Positions 9,401-17,362 of a DNA stretch of 64,000 bases are shown in pieces. The notes under the pieces were generated by a model. The model saw only the letters and a list, made by a program, of their open reading frames with translations, was not told the DNA's origin and ran no database searches. The stretch lies in the NCBI RefSeq assembly GCF_009910675.1, contig NZ_RSEJ01000002.1, positions 149,923 through 213,922 on the forward strand, in the 5' to 3' direction. The first letter of the stretch is position 1, and every line of letters begins with the position of its first letter. A program made the position numbers and the translations under genes. Source of the stretch: Photobacterium alginatilyticum. Lineage in GTDB: Bacteria > Pseudomonadota > Gammaproteobacteria > Enterobacterales > Vibrionaceae.

Positions 9401-9434
9401 AAACACAAACACAAACACAAACACAAACACAAAC
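9401..9434 (-). repeat. Hexanucleotide tandem repeat in the leader of the VirK/YbjX-family gene
   Basis: Five full and one partial copy of AAACAC (GTGTTT on the coding strand of the gene) fill 34 bases. The array sits directly upstream of the ribosome-binding site of the leftward VirK/YbjX-family gene. Short perfect arrays of this kind can change copy number by slipped-strand mispairing and so alter expression. Confidence 0.9.
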
Positions 9435-9690
9435 TAAAATATAACAATCTAATACTCTTATAACGGTTTATTCTGTTTAAAGACAAAATAAACCGACTCA
9501 TCGCAAAACAATATGCAACTGACAAGACAAGTAATAACTAAAAATCAATATTGATACTAAAAAACATATAACCATTTAGGTATCAGATTATTAAACAGTC
9601 ATCAGTAATGAACAGTGTATTATAAGTTAATAGGAAGACAACGTAATAAACGCACTGCTTTGTATTGATTTGTATCTACACCCTGACAGT

Positions 9691-9720
9691 TTGATACACC
9701 ATCTGACTTAACCCTATTAA
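9691..9720 (+). promoter_or_regulatory. Candidate sigma-70 promoter for the GT4-deacetylase gene
   Basis: TTGATA at 9691-9696 and TATTAA at 9715-9720 are separated by 18 bases, about 110 bases before the start codon. The resulting leader would include the hairpin AAGGCTA/TAGCCTT at 9775-9795. Confidence 0.45.
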
Positions 9721-9829
9721 TACACTGTATTATTATTAAAGGCCAAATTCGATAGACAATAAACACACCAACAGAAGGCTACTTTAAATAGCCTTTATCT
9801 CTTCGTGTTTCTTTTAATATGGGCTAGGT

Positions 9830-11596
9830 ATGAATATCTTGATGGCGCTTTCACAGCTAGAGGTTACGGGTGCAGAGGTGTATGCCACGACAGTCGGTGA
9901 CGAGCTGACAAACCGCGGGCATAATGTCTTTTATATTTCGGACACTCTTACCAAACCTCACCAAGGACCATCGTTCACATTGCGCTTCAACAAGCGCAGC
10001 ATCCCGAGACGTTTTTGGCATGTCGGCTATCTGGTCTATCTCATTAAAAAACATAATATTCAATTAGTACATGCCCACTCGCGAGCCTCCAGCTGGAGCT
10101 GCCATCTCGCGTGCAAGTTGACCGGCACTCCGATGGTCACCACAGTACATGGCCGCCAGCCGGTGCATGCCTCACGCAAGAAATTCCATGCGATGGGCAA
10201 CAGGGCACTTCCTGTCTGTGAAGCCATAAAGGCTCAACTCATTCAAGATCTCGGTGTCGCTAAAAATCAACTGGAGGTTAGCCGTAACGGCATTGAAACC
10301 GAGCGTTTCAATGTCTGTGCACCGCCCAAAAACCCTCGCCCTGTTATCACTATTGTCGGCCGCCTCACTGGTCCTAAAGGCGACCTGTGTTATCGGCTAC
10401 TTAACGAATGTCTGGATCTGGGAAAATATGACGTTCGGGTCGTATCCGGCTCACAGTGTGATACACGCTTCGATGCCTTCAAAGATAACGTGACCTTTAC
10501 CGGTTACACCCATGATGTCCCTAAAATACTTAGCCAGGCAGACTTGGTGATCGGCGCAGGTCGCGTAGCAATGGAATCACTGCTTTGTGGACGTCCTACT
10601 CTTGCCATCGGTGAAGCCGCCAGTATAGGTATCGTGACTCCAGACAATGTACAGCAGGCTATGGCAACCAACTTTGGTGATATTGGGCCCAAAGATCTGG
10701 ATATAGATTTTAGTTCTGTTGCCAACGAAGTCGAGCGGGGACTCAGCCAGAAACAATGTGATCCCGAGCTAACAGCAACTATCAAAGCTAGCTACAACCT
10801 GGCTGCTGTTGTCGATCATATCGAACGTATCTATCAGGATGTCTACATTGAAACGCTACAGCGCGAAATGCCCGTTATTATGTATCACCGCTTCATTCAA
10901 GATGAGAGCGAAAAAGGCGTCCACGGGACCTATCTCCATATCGAGATGTTCGAAAAGCATCTGAAGCTGTTAAAGCGCATGGGGTTCGAGTCCCTTACCT
11001 TTGAAGACCTGGCACAAAGTAACCTCATTCGCCGGTTGGAACCCGGCAAGCGCTATATCATGATCACCGTCGATGACGGCTACGCCGATAACTACCACCT
11101 GATGATGCCTTTGCTCAAGAAATACGGTTTCAAAGCCGTGGTATTCGTTGTCACCGGCGAGACATTCAACCGCTGGGATGTCGAAAACCCGGATAACCCC
11201 GAGACTCAGGTAAACCTGATGACGAAAGAGCAAATCAAGGCGCTGGCTGACTCCGGCGTGGTCGAAATTGGTGGCCACACAATGTCACACCCCAAACTAG
11301 ACAGCCTCAGCCATGAAGAACAGTACCGGGAAATCCTCGAGAATAAAACCCTGCTCGAAGAGCTTCTGTGCAAGCCGCTGACATCCTTCGCGTATCCGTT
11401 CGGCCTTCATAACGAGGACACCAAATCTATCACGCAGGATGTCGGGTACCAGTTTGCCGCCGCTACCAACTCCGGCCCGCTGCAGTTGCATCAGGACCCT
11501 TATCAGATCCGCCGGATCGGGATATTTCCGCGTACCGACGTCTTCGGCTTATGGCGAAAAGTTCGCGGCAACTACCTGTTCAGGAAGGTTAAATAA
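9830..11596 (+). CDS. GT4-type glycosyltransferase fused to a polysaccharide deacetylase
   Basis: A 588-residue two-domain protein. Residues 1 to about 340 look like a GT-B fold glycosyltransferase of family 4: MNILMALSQLEVTGAEVYA, VHAHSRASSW, TTVHGRQPVH, VSRNGIE, GYTHDVPKILSQADLVIGAG. The usual EGFG acceptor-side motif is replaced by GRVAMESLLCGRP. Residues about 350-588 are a NodB-type carbohydrate esterase with the metal motifs MITVDDGYAD (Asp415/Asp416) and HTMSH (His483 and His487), plus SFAYPFG. It may add and deacetylate an N-acetylated sugar in one polypeptide, but the substrate is unknown. No signal peptide or membrane span is evident. It is preceded by a long AT-rich gap and stands alone. 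Confidence 0.88.
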   Translation: MNILMALSQLEVTGAEVYATTVGDELTNRGHNVFYISDTLTKPHQGPSFTLRFNKRSIPRRFWHVGYLVYLIKKHNIQLVHAHSRASSWSCHLACKLTGTPMVTTVHGRQPVHASRKKFHAMGNRALPVCEAIKAQLIQDLGVAKNQLEVSRNGIETERFNVCAPPKNPRPVITIVGRLTGPKGDLCYRLLNECLDLGKYDVRVVSGSQCDTRFDAFKDNVTFTGYTHDVPKILSQADLVIGAGRVAMESLLCGRPTLAIGEAASIGIVTPDNVQQAMATNFGDIGPKDLDIDFSSVANEVERGLSQKQCDPELTATIKASYNLAAVVDHIERIYQDVYIETLQREMPVIMYHRFIQDESEKGVHGTYLHIEMFEKHLKLLKRMGFESLTFEDLAQSNLIRRLEPGKRYIMITVDDGYADNYHLMMPLLKKYGFKAVVFVVTGETFNRWDVENPDNPETQVNLMTKEQIKALADSGVVEIGGHTMSHPKLDSLSHEEQYREILENKTLLEELLCKPLTSFAYPFGLHNEDTKSITQDVGYQFAAATNSGPLQLHQDPYQIRRIGIFPRTDVFGLWRKVRGNYLFRKVK

Positions 11597-11690
11597 TAGA
11601 AAGCTTAAGGTTTAGTGGCAACAGCCAGCCTTGTGGCCGAACAGGCGATTTGGTTGGCTGTTTACAATAAATGAGAGGTGATGAAGTATC

Positions 11691-12128
11691 CTAGCCTCGC
11701 GAGGGATGGTTCAATATGTGATCTTCCCAGTCAATCACATCGATCTCATAGACGATTTTATCTCGGACAGATTCGTCAGCCTTGTGCATGGCGTCTTTGG
11801 AACCGGTCAGAAGCGGGTGCCATTCGGGTAAGTCTTTGCCTTCCGCCAGCATGCGGTATGCACACGTTTCCGGGAGCCAGACAAATTCGTCAATACGTTC
11901 ACGGGTCAGCTTGAGGCACTCTTCGCCGGACTCAAAGCGGTTCGGGTAATCTTTACAGGAGCACGTCTTTTCGTCCAGCAGGCTGCAGGCAACATTGGTG
12001 TAATAGATCTCGTCGGTATCATCATCAATCAATTTATGAAGGCAGCATTTCCCACAGCCATCACAGAGCGATTCCCACTCCGGATCTGTCATTGCCTGTA
12101 AATCTTTTTCTTGCCAAAAATATGCCAT
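11691..12128 (-). CDS. ycgN: YcgN-family (UPF0260) cysteine cluster protein
   Basis: A 145-residue protein. The cysteine-rich segment [15 protein letters not shown], followed by [17 protein letters not shown], matches the YkgJ/YcgN cysteine-cluster family, thought to bind zinc or an iron-sulfur cluster. No function is known. The frame extends upstream to a TTG, but the ATG at 12128 ([11 protein letters not shown]) gives the family length (E. coli YcgN 153) and has AAGG upstream. It ends about 90 bases after the convergent GT4-deacetylase gene. Confidence 0.87.
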   Translation of the reverse strand: MAYFWQEKDLQAMTDPEWESLCDGCGKCCLHKLIDDDTDEIYYTNVACSLLDEKTCSCKDYPNRFESGEECLKLTRERIDEFVWLPETCAYRMLAEGKDLPEWHPLLTGSKDAMHKADESVRDKIVYEIDVIDWEDHILNHPSRG

Positions 12129-12355
12129 ATAACCAGCCTTTTCTGTAACGACCCTCAACCCTTATGGTTAAGAAGGCGGTTTTATAGCCGCCCAGCAGGT
12201 AAAGTGCAAGTGTTTCATCGGGATCTGGCCGCATAAACTGCCGTAATAATAGTCATTATTATTTGTCGCCAATTGAGCTGATATTTTTTGCTTCCATAGC
12301 TATTGAATGGTAACTTTCGCCCCGTTTCGAGAGACTAATTAATTATAGGTGGGTT

Positions 12356-12604
12356 ATGGAGTGTCGATTAGGGTGTGGGGCGTGCTGTATTGCACCGAGT
12401 ATCTCTTCAGCCATTCCTGGGATGCCTAACGGGAAGCCTGCGGGTGTCCGCTGCATTCAACTGAATGAGAACAATTTATGTAAGCTATTTGGCAAGCCGG
12501 AGCGACCAGCAGTCTGCCATCACTTCAAAGCATGTCCCGACATTTGCGGCAGCACATCAAAACAAGCAATCGAGAATATCACTGAATTGGAAAGCATGAC
12601 CTGA
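12356..12604 (+). CDS. YeiW-like small cysteine cluster protein (UPF0153/YkgJ family)
   Basis: An 82-residue protein starting MECRLGCGACCIAPSISS, very like E. coli YeiW in length and sequence (GMPNGKPAGVRCIQL, LFGKPERPAVC). Eight or so cysteines suggest metal or cluster binding. The role is unknown. The ATG at 12356 follows AGGTGGGTT. It is divergent from the YcgN-like gene, a second cysteine-cluster protein, with about 230 bases between them. Confidence 0.88.
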   Translation: MECRLGCGACCIAPSISSAIPGMPNGKPAGVRCIQLNENNLCKLFGKPERPAVCHHFKACPDICGSTSKQAIENITELESMT

Positions 12605-12631
12605 CGCCATGCTCTACCCATTATAACTCGC

Positions 12632-12877
12632 TTATACAGCGACTTTACCGGTCAAAATTCGTAGTACCGACTTGGCATGCTCTACGGCCTGATGACCTGA
12701 GTAGGTCAGGTAACCACCGTCTTCATTTGTGACCAGTCCCTTGGCGTACAGTCGCTTCGCCGCTTCTACCAATTCAGGTGCAGCATCGCTACGTACCTTA
12801 ATTCCTTCCATATCGCTGTGCATAGGAAATTTAACCAGCAAATTCATTTCATTAACCAGTTCAGCTGTATATGGCAT
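12632..12877 (-). CDS. TIGR02647 family small protein
   Basis: An 81-residue protein (MPYTAELVNEMNLLVKFPMHSD...) that I recognise as the TIGR02647 family of marine gammaproteobacteria. It may form a small winged-helix-like fold (AAPELVEAAKRLYAKGLVT, GGYLTYSGHQAVEHA), but this is not established. The ATG at 12877 is favoured over an in-frame GTG at 12883 because AGAGG is spaced 5 bases from it. It converges with the YeiW-like gene. Confidence 0.75.
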   Translation of the reverse strand: MPYTAELVNEMNLLVKFPMHSDMEGIKVRSDAAPELVEAAKRLYAKGLVTNEDGGYLTYSGHQAVEHAKSVLRILTGKVAV

Positions 12878-13014
12878 AGTCACCTCTTTATTTCTTTGGC
12901 CTGACTTAATACTAGCGGTTGGGATGAATAAAAGTAGGTGGCGAGATCATAACAGTTGCAATCATCAGGCGGAAAAAGAGACGTGCTTCAAAGAAATGAG
13001 TTTTTCTAGTGAAT

Positions 13015-13043
13015 AAAAAACCGCTCGACTGAGCGGTTTTTTT
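13015..13043 (-). terminator. Intrinsic terminator after the Tim44-like gene
   Basis: Stem CCGCTC/GAGCGG with a GACT loop, flanked by six A on the left and seven T on the right. It lies 26 bases beyond the stop of the leftward Tim44-like gene and could work in both directions. Confidence 0.88.
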
Positions 13044-13068
13044 GATAGTTTTGCTTATTGTTCAATAA

Positions 13069-13926
13069 TTAAGCTTGAATGCCGACAATCAGCCAAGGGG
13101 CGCTTTGGGCACGCAGGTCACGTTCAAGATGCCAGATATCGGTAATATCTTCTTCGACACCCTCGTTGCGATCTTTATATCGACCTGAGAACTTAATGCT
13201 TATCTGCGCCGTGCTCGCATCGTAATCGGCACGAACCAGCTCGGCATCAACATACATCACTTCGGTATGCTGCTCACCATCAAGTTTTGCACGCTCTGCG
13301 GCTAGATCGTCAAACAGCGCCGGGCTGACATACTCGCGGATCTTATCCAGCTCATTATGATTCCAGGCTCCCTGGATAATGCGGTAATGATCGCGCGCGC
13401 CATTCAGAAACGCATTCATGTTAAAGCCAGGAGGCAGATTAAACGGCACGTCACTGTCTGTTGAGGTGTAGCTTTCCTGCTGGGCAAAGCCAGAATTCAT
13501 ACCGTCAGCAGCCTGGCGATGCTGGTTCTGCCGAGGTGAGTTACCGGCATAGGCTTCGCGATGGCCCATAGGTGTACGCTTTGCCCCTCGCATTGTCTTG
13601 AACAATTTGAAGATCACGAACGCAATCAGGCCGAAGATCAAAATATCCATGAACTGGATACCTTCAAAAGCTCCGCCAAAGAAAGCAGCAAGTAGACCAC
13701 CAGCCAATAAACCGCCAAGCAAGCCGCCCATTAGTCCTTTTTTGCTAGACTTCGCTGGTTGCTGTTGTTTTAGCGTGTCAGTCTGTTTCGGCTGCTGTTG
13801 TTTAACCGGTGCCGTTTTGAAACTTTTACCAAACGATTTACCACCGCCGAATTTCTTTGCTTCTGCATGCGGAGTCATAAAAGACACCGTCAAGATCAAA
13901 GCAAATACTGTGAAGAAGCGTTTCAT
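13069..13926 (-). CDS. Tim44-domain membrane or exported protein
   Basis: A 285-residue protein. An N-terminal signal peptide (MKRFFTVFALILTVSFMTPHAEA) is followed by a low-complexity Lys/Gln/Pro stretch, a glycine-rich membrane segment (KKGLMGGLLGGLLAGGLLAAFFGG, then MDILIFGLIAFVIFKLF), and a C-terminal Tim44-like domain (about residues 170-285, DHYRIIQGAWNHNELDKIREYVSPALFDDL). The bacterial function is unknown. The ATG at 13926 is chosen because it starts the signal peptide. A frame open upstream of it is not supported. Confidence 0.85.
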   Translation of the reverse strand: MKRFFTVFALILTVSFMTPHAEAKKFGGGKSFGKSFKTAPVKQQQPKQTDTLKQQQPAKSSKKGLMGGLLGGLLAGGLLAAFFGGAFEGIQFMDILIFGLIAFVIFKLFKTMRGAKRTPMGHREAYAGNSPRQNQHRQAADGMNSGFAQQESYTSTDSDVPFNLPPGFNMNAFLNGARDHYRIIQGAWNHNELDKIREYVSPALFDDLAAERAKLDGEQHTEVMYVDAELVRADYDASTAQISIKFSGRYKDRNEGVEEDITDIWHLERDLRAQSAPWLIVGIQA

Positions 13927-14133
13927 TGATACGAATACCTTTGCCAAATATATGCTTTTGAATCCTAACGTGCTACTTCTGAATGTCAACTAAACAACCC
14001 GAGCAAATTGTTACTAATATTTATCCGCCTGAGACCGGCCCTTTCATCGTTCTGATATATTATCTAGTTGGTATTGTTGCACTTATTGCTAATATTAGTG
14101 TCCAATATCGGTATCATAACAACAGGAAAGACT

Positions 14134-14529
14134 ATGCAAGATACTCACAGCAAACTCATCGGCTACCTACTGTGGATTTTCGGTTTCACCGGTGCACATC
14201 GCTTTTATTACGGTAAGCCTGTTACCGGTACCATCTGGTTTCTGACACTGGGCTTACTGGGAATAGGCTGGTTAATCGATCTGTTCCTGATACCGTCCAT
14301 GGATCGCGAGGCCGATATCCGCTTTCAGAGCGGCGATGTTGATTATACCGTGGCCTGGCTCTTACTCACTTTCCTTGGGGTATTTGGTGTCCATCGTATG
14401 TACATGGGAAAGTGGCTAACCGGGATCCTCTATCTGTGCACATTCGGCTTCTTTTTGATTGGTATTCTGGTTGATTTCTGGACATTAAATGATCAGGTAT
14501 CGATCCGAAACGCAGAAAATAGGCGCTAA
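14134..14529 (+). CDS. Protein with two TM2 domains
   Basis: A 131-residue membrane protein made of two copies of the TM2 domain. The first is LIGYLLWIFGFTGAHRFYYGK..., the second VAWLLLTFLGVFGVHRMYMGK..., each with the G-x-HR-x-Y-x-G-K turn between two membrane spans. The function of bacterial TM2 proteins is unknown. The start at 14134 has AGGAAAG upstream. It is divergent from the Tim44-like gene. Confidence 0.87.
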   Translation: MQDTHSKLIGYLLWIFGFTGAHRFYYGKPVTGTIWFLTLGLLGIGWLIDLFLIPSMDREADIRFQSGDVDYTVAWLLLTFLGVFGVHRMYMGKWLTGILYLCTFGFFLIGILVDFWTLNDQVSIRNAENRR

Positions 14530-14695
14530 AACCTGCTTTTTCCCGCACAAAAGTGGCTTAAATCCTGTTAAATGTGTATTCAAACTGTATGATTTAAGTC
14601 ACAACAAACTCAGTAACCATAAACCTGACTTTGTTTCTGCTTGACCTGTCAAAGCGAGAGCAACTAAAATATCGAACATCGTTCTATATTATTCA

Positions 14696-14713
14696 GCTGA
14701 CTTAATGAAGTCA
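14696..14713. promoter_or_regulatory. Inverted repeat, candidate operator of the TetR gene
   Basis: A perfect dyad CTGACTT-AATG-AAGTCAG lies 90 bases upstream of the TetR-family start, just after an AT-rich TATATTATT element that could be its -10 box. Such dyads are often autoregulatory TetR operators. A smaller dyad, GAAC-ATC-GTTC, lies about 25 bases earlier. Confidence 0.45.
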
Positions 14714-14803
14714 GGACACTATGCTTACTGTGCAGCCACCATTCGGTGTATATCCATATTACAATTAGCTAAGTAAGACTATCTTCGATTAAGAGTAAAT
14801 TCG

Positions 14804-15400
14804 ATGGCAAGACGAAATGACCACACTCGTGAAGAGTTGGTAAGTATGACACTGGAGCAAGTCAAAAACTTTCTCGATGAACACCCACACCATGAGCTAA
14901 GCCTACGTAAAGTCGCCGCGATGATCGGCTATGTACCAAGTACCTTGGTAAACGTATTTGGTAACTACAACCTGTTACTTTTACATGCCGTTGCACAGAC
15001 GCTGGATGAGTTGTTTGCTGAAGCGGAAGAGCAGATGAAGGATGTATCCTCCCCTGAGAATGCCCTCCGTAAGCTGGCCTACTGCTACCTGGATTTTGCC
15101 TCTCAGCACCCTTACCGCTGGCAACTGATCTTCCAGCACACCATGAACGGAGAGGAACTTCCTGACTGGCAGTCTGAGCGTATCGACAGCATGACCGGTA
15201 TGCTGGAAAGCCTGATCCGTCAGATCACACCCAGCAAATCAGACGAAGCTATCCTGGAAGCAAGCCGCGTACTTTGGGCTGGCGTACACGGTATTACCCT
15301 GCTAACCGTCGACGATAAACTCTTCACCTCGACTCCTGTTGACGGCAAGGCACTGATCGACAACCTTATCGACACTTACCTGAACGCCTGGCAGGCATAA
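14804..15400 (+). CDS. TetR/AcrR family regulator
   Basis: A 198-residue regulator. The helix-turn-helix is at about residues 10-55 (LSLRKVAAMIGYVPSTLVNVFGNYNLLLLHAV). The C-terminal half has the WHG-type ligand domain (QHPYRWQLIFQHTM, VLWAGVHGITLL). It ends 12 bases before an LplT-PlsC fusion gene and is probably in one operon with it, so it may sense a lipid or acyl compound and control the operon. The ligand is not known. Confidence 0.85.
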   Translation: MARRNDHTREELVSMTLEQVKNFLDEHPHHELSLRKVAAMIGYVPSTLVNVFGNYNLLLLHAVAQTLDELFAEAEEQMKDVSSPENALRKLAYCYLDFASQHPYRWQLIFQHTMNGEELPDWQSERIDSMTGMLESLIRQITPSKSDEAILEASRVLWAGVHGITLLTVDDKLFTSTPVDGKALIDNLIDTYLNAWQA

Positions 15401-15412
15401 CCGGAGACTTCA

Positions 15413-17287
15413 ATGAGTGTAAAGCCCCAGTCTCGCCTGCTAACTAAACAGCGTTTTTTACCATATTTTCTTACCCAGGCATTTGGGGCTTTCAATGACA
15501 ATGTGTATAAGAATGTACTGCTCATTCTTATCGCATTTGCAGCCCCCGGCACCCTGCCGATCAACTCCGATCTGGTTATCAATCTCGCGGCGGGATTATT
15601 TATTCTGCCGTTTTTCCTGTTCTCGGCTTCTGCCGGTGTCCTTGCCGATAAATATGACAAGGCACTGATCATGAGAGTCGTCAAAATGGCCGAGATTGTG
15701 ATCATGTCGCTGGCGGCCGTCGCCTTTTTGACCGAAAGCTATATGGCGTTATTGGTGCTGCTGTTCTTAATGGGAACACAATCAGCATTTTTTGGCCCGG
15801 CCAAATATGCCCTGCTGCCACAGCACCTTAAAAGAGAAGAGCTGGTATCAGGTAATGCACTGGTTGAAACCGGTACATTCCTGGCTATTCTGCTCGGTAC
15901 TCTGCTTGCCGGTGTCATTGCCAACCAGGAAAATGCCCCCGCTATTGCCGCTACCAGTGTTATCTGTTTTGCGGTGATTGGTTATCTGAGCTCACGCTGG
16001 ATCCCAGAGGCAAGACCAAGCAACCCCGATATTCCCTTTAAGTGGCATCCAGTCCGTCAGACGCGCCACACTCTGTCTATCGCCCGCAAGGACAAGACTA
16101 TTTTTCAATGCGTCATGGGGATCAGCTGGTTCTGGTTTTTGGGTGCCTGCTACTTAACCCAATTTCCTAATTTTGCCAAACTCCACTTAGGTGGCAGTGC
16201 CGCAGCGGTCTCTTTTTTGCTGACCCTTTTTTCCATCGGTATCGCTATCGGCTCATTACTCTGCGACCGCTTATCCGGCCACCGTATCGAACCGGGAATC
16301 GTTCCCCTCGGCAGCCTGGGGATCACGCTATTTGGTGCCGACCTGATGTTTGCCACTCCCGAGGTCGTTCCGGCAGCCCAAAGTTTCTTAGCCTTTGTGA
16401 CTAACCCTGAATTACTACGGGTCTTTGTTTCTCTGACTATGCTCGGCGTGTCCGGCGGGATCTTCATTGTTCCGCTGTATGCCATGATGCAGAGCCGGGC
16501 CAAAGAGGAAGAGCGTGCACAGATTATTGCGGCCAATAACATCTGGAATGCCATCTTCATGGTGGTCAGCGCCATCACGGCAATTGTATTTTTGTCGGTG
16601 CTAGGACTGTCAATTCCGCAGTTCTTCCTGTTCCTGTCGTTGGTAAACTTTTTTGTCGTCCTCTACATCTACACCCAGGCTCCTGACTTTTTCTGGCGCT
16701 TTGTTGTCTGGCTGGTCAGCCACACCATGTACCGGGTTCGTCATAAAGATCTGTCCAATATTCCAACCAAAGGCGGCGCCCTGGTTGTCAGCAACCACGT
16801 CAGCTATATGGATGCGCTGCTATTGGCCGGGGCCTGCCCAAGACCAATCCGTTTCTTGATGGACAAGGATATTTACAATATCCCGTTCATCAAAGCCTTC
16901 TGTAAAGCCTGCAAAGTCATCCCTATCGACTCCACAGATCGAAAATCGATCCTCAAGGCTTTCATCAAAGTTAACGGCTATCTGGAACAGGGCGATATTG
17001 TCTGTGTCTTTCCGGAGGGACAACTCACCTATGATGGTGAAGTCGGGCCCTTTATGCGTGGTATTGACCTCATCATCAAACGCTCGAATGTGCCTGTGAT
17101 ACCGGTAGCGTTACAAGGCCTGTGGGGCAGCTACTTCAGCCGCGAAGGCGGTCGTGCGCTACTGAAGATCCCCAAGCGTTTTTGGTCGAAGGTAGATATC
17201 GTCGCAGGCTCCCCTGTCGAGGCCAAAGTGGCAAACAGTACGATGCTACGGGAACAAGTCCTGGCATTACGGGGGGAAAATAAATAA
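15413..17287 (+). CDS. LplT-like MFS transporter fused to a PlsC-type acyltransferase
   Basis: A 624-residue inner-membrane protein. Residues 1 to about 410 form a 12-span major facilitator domain like lysophospholipid transporter LplT (FGAFNDNVYKNVLLI, FGPAKYALLPQHL). Residues about 420-624 are an acyltransferase with the H-x4-D motif (His462, Asp467 in NHVSYMD) and FPEGQLTYDG. Together they probably bring lysophospholipid inward and reacylate it, as LplT and Aas do as separate E. coli proteins. The acyl-ACP synthetase part of Aas is absent here. It follows a TetR gene by 12 bases with CCGGAG as ribosome site. Confidence 0.9.
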   Translation: MSVKPQSRLLTKQRFLPYFLTQAFGAFNDNVYKNVLLILIAFAAPGTLPINSDLVINLAAGLFILPFFLFSASAGVLADKYDKALIMRVVKMAEIVIMSLAAVAFLTESYMALLVLLFLMGTQSAFFGPAKYALLPQHLKREELVSGNALVETGTFLAILLGTLLAGVIANQENAPAIAATSVICFAVIGYLSSRWIPEARPSNPDIPFKWHPVRQTRHTLSIARKDKTIFQCVMGISWFWFLGACYLTQFPNFAKLHLGGSAAAVSFLLTLFSIGIAIGSLLCDRLSGHRIEPGIVPLGSLGITLFGADLMFATPEVVPAAQSFLAFVTNPELLRVFVSLTMLGVSGGIFIVPLYAMMQSRAKEEERAQIIAANNIWNAIFMVVSAITAIVFLSVLGLSIPQFFLFLSLVNFFVVLYIYTQAPDFFWRFVVWLVSHTMYRVRHKDLSNIPTKGGALVVSNHVSYMDALLLAGACPRPIRFLMDKDIYNIPFIKAFCKACKVIPIDSTDRKSILKAFIKVNGYLEQGDIVCVFPEGQLTYDGEVGPFMRGIDLIIKRSNVPVIPVALQGLWGSYFSREGGRALLKIPKRFWSKVDIVAGSPVEAKVANSTMLREQVLALRGENK

Positions 17288-17303
17288 TGCTGTAGTTAAC
17301 CTG

Positions 17304-17326
17304 CCCTCCCCTTCATAAGGGGAGGG
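17304..17326. repeat. Dispersed hairpin element, between convergent genes
   Basis: A perfect 10-base stem CCCTCCCCTT/AAGGGGAGGG with a CAT loop, 16 bases after the LplT-PlsC stop. The same 23 bases and the next five (GAACA after GGGAG, giving 28 shared) recur at 59861. Related hairpins are at 28216 and 47957. It may act as a bidirectional terminator for the fusion gene and menE. Confidence 0.75.
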
Positions 17327-17362
17327 AACAAAGGCTTCACATTAAAAATCTTAGTACCAAAC

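Larger units (their letters stand above)
9384..9829. other. AT-rich divergent intergenic region before the GT4-deacetylase gene
   Basis: About 446 AT-rich bases. It contains the hexanucleotide array on the left, a promoter-like pair at 9691-9720 and a small hairpin at 9775-9795. I see no further gene in it on either strand. Confidence 0.6.
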
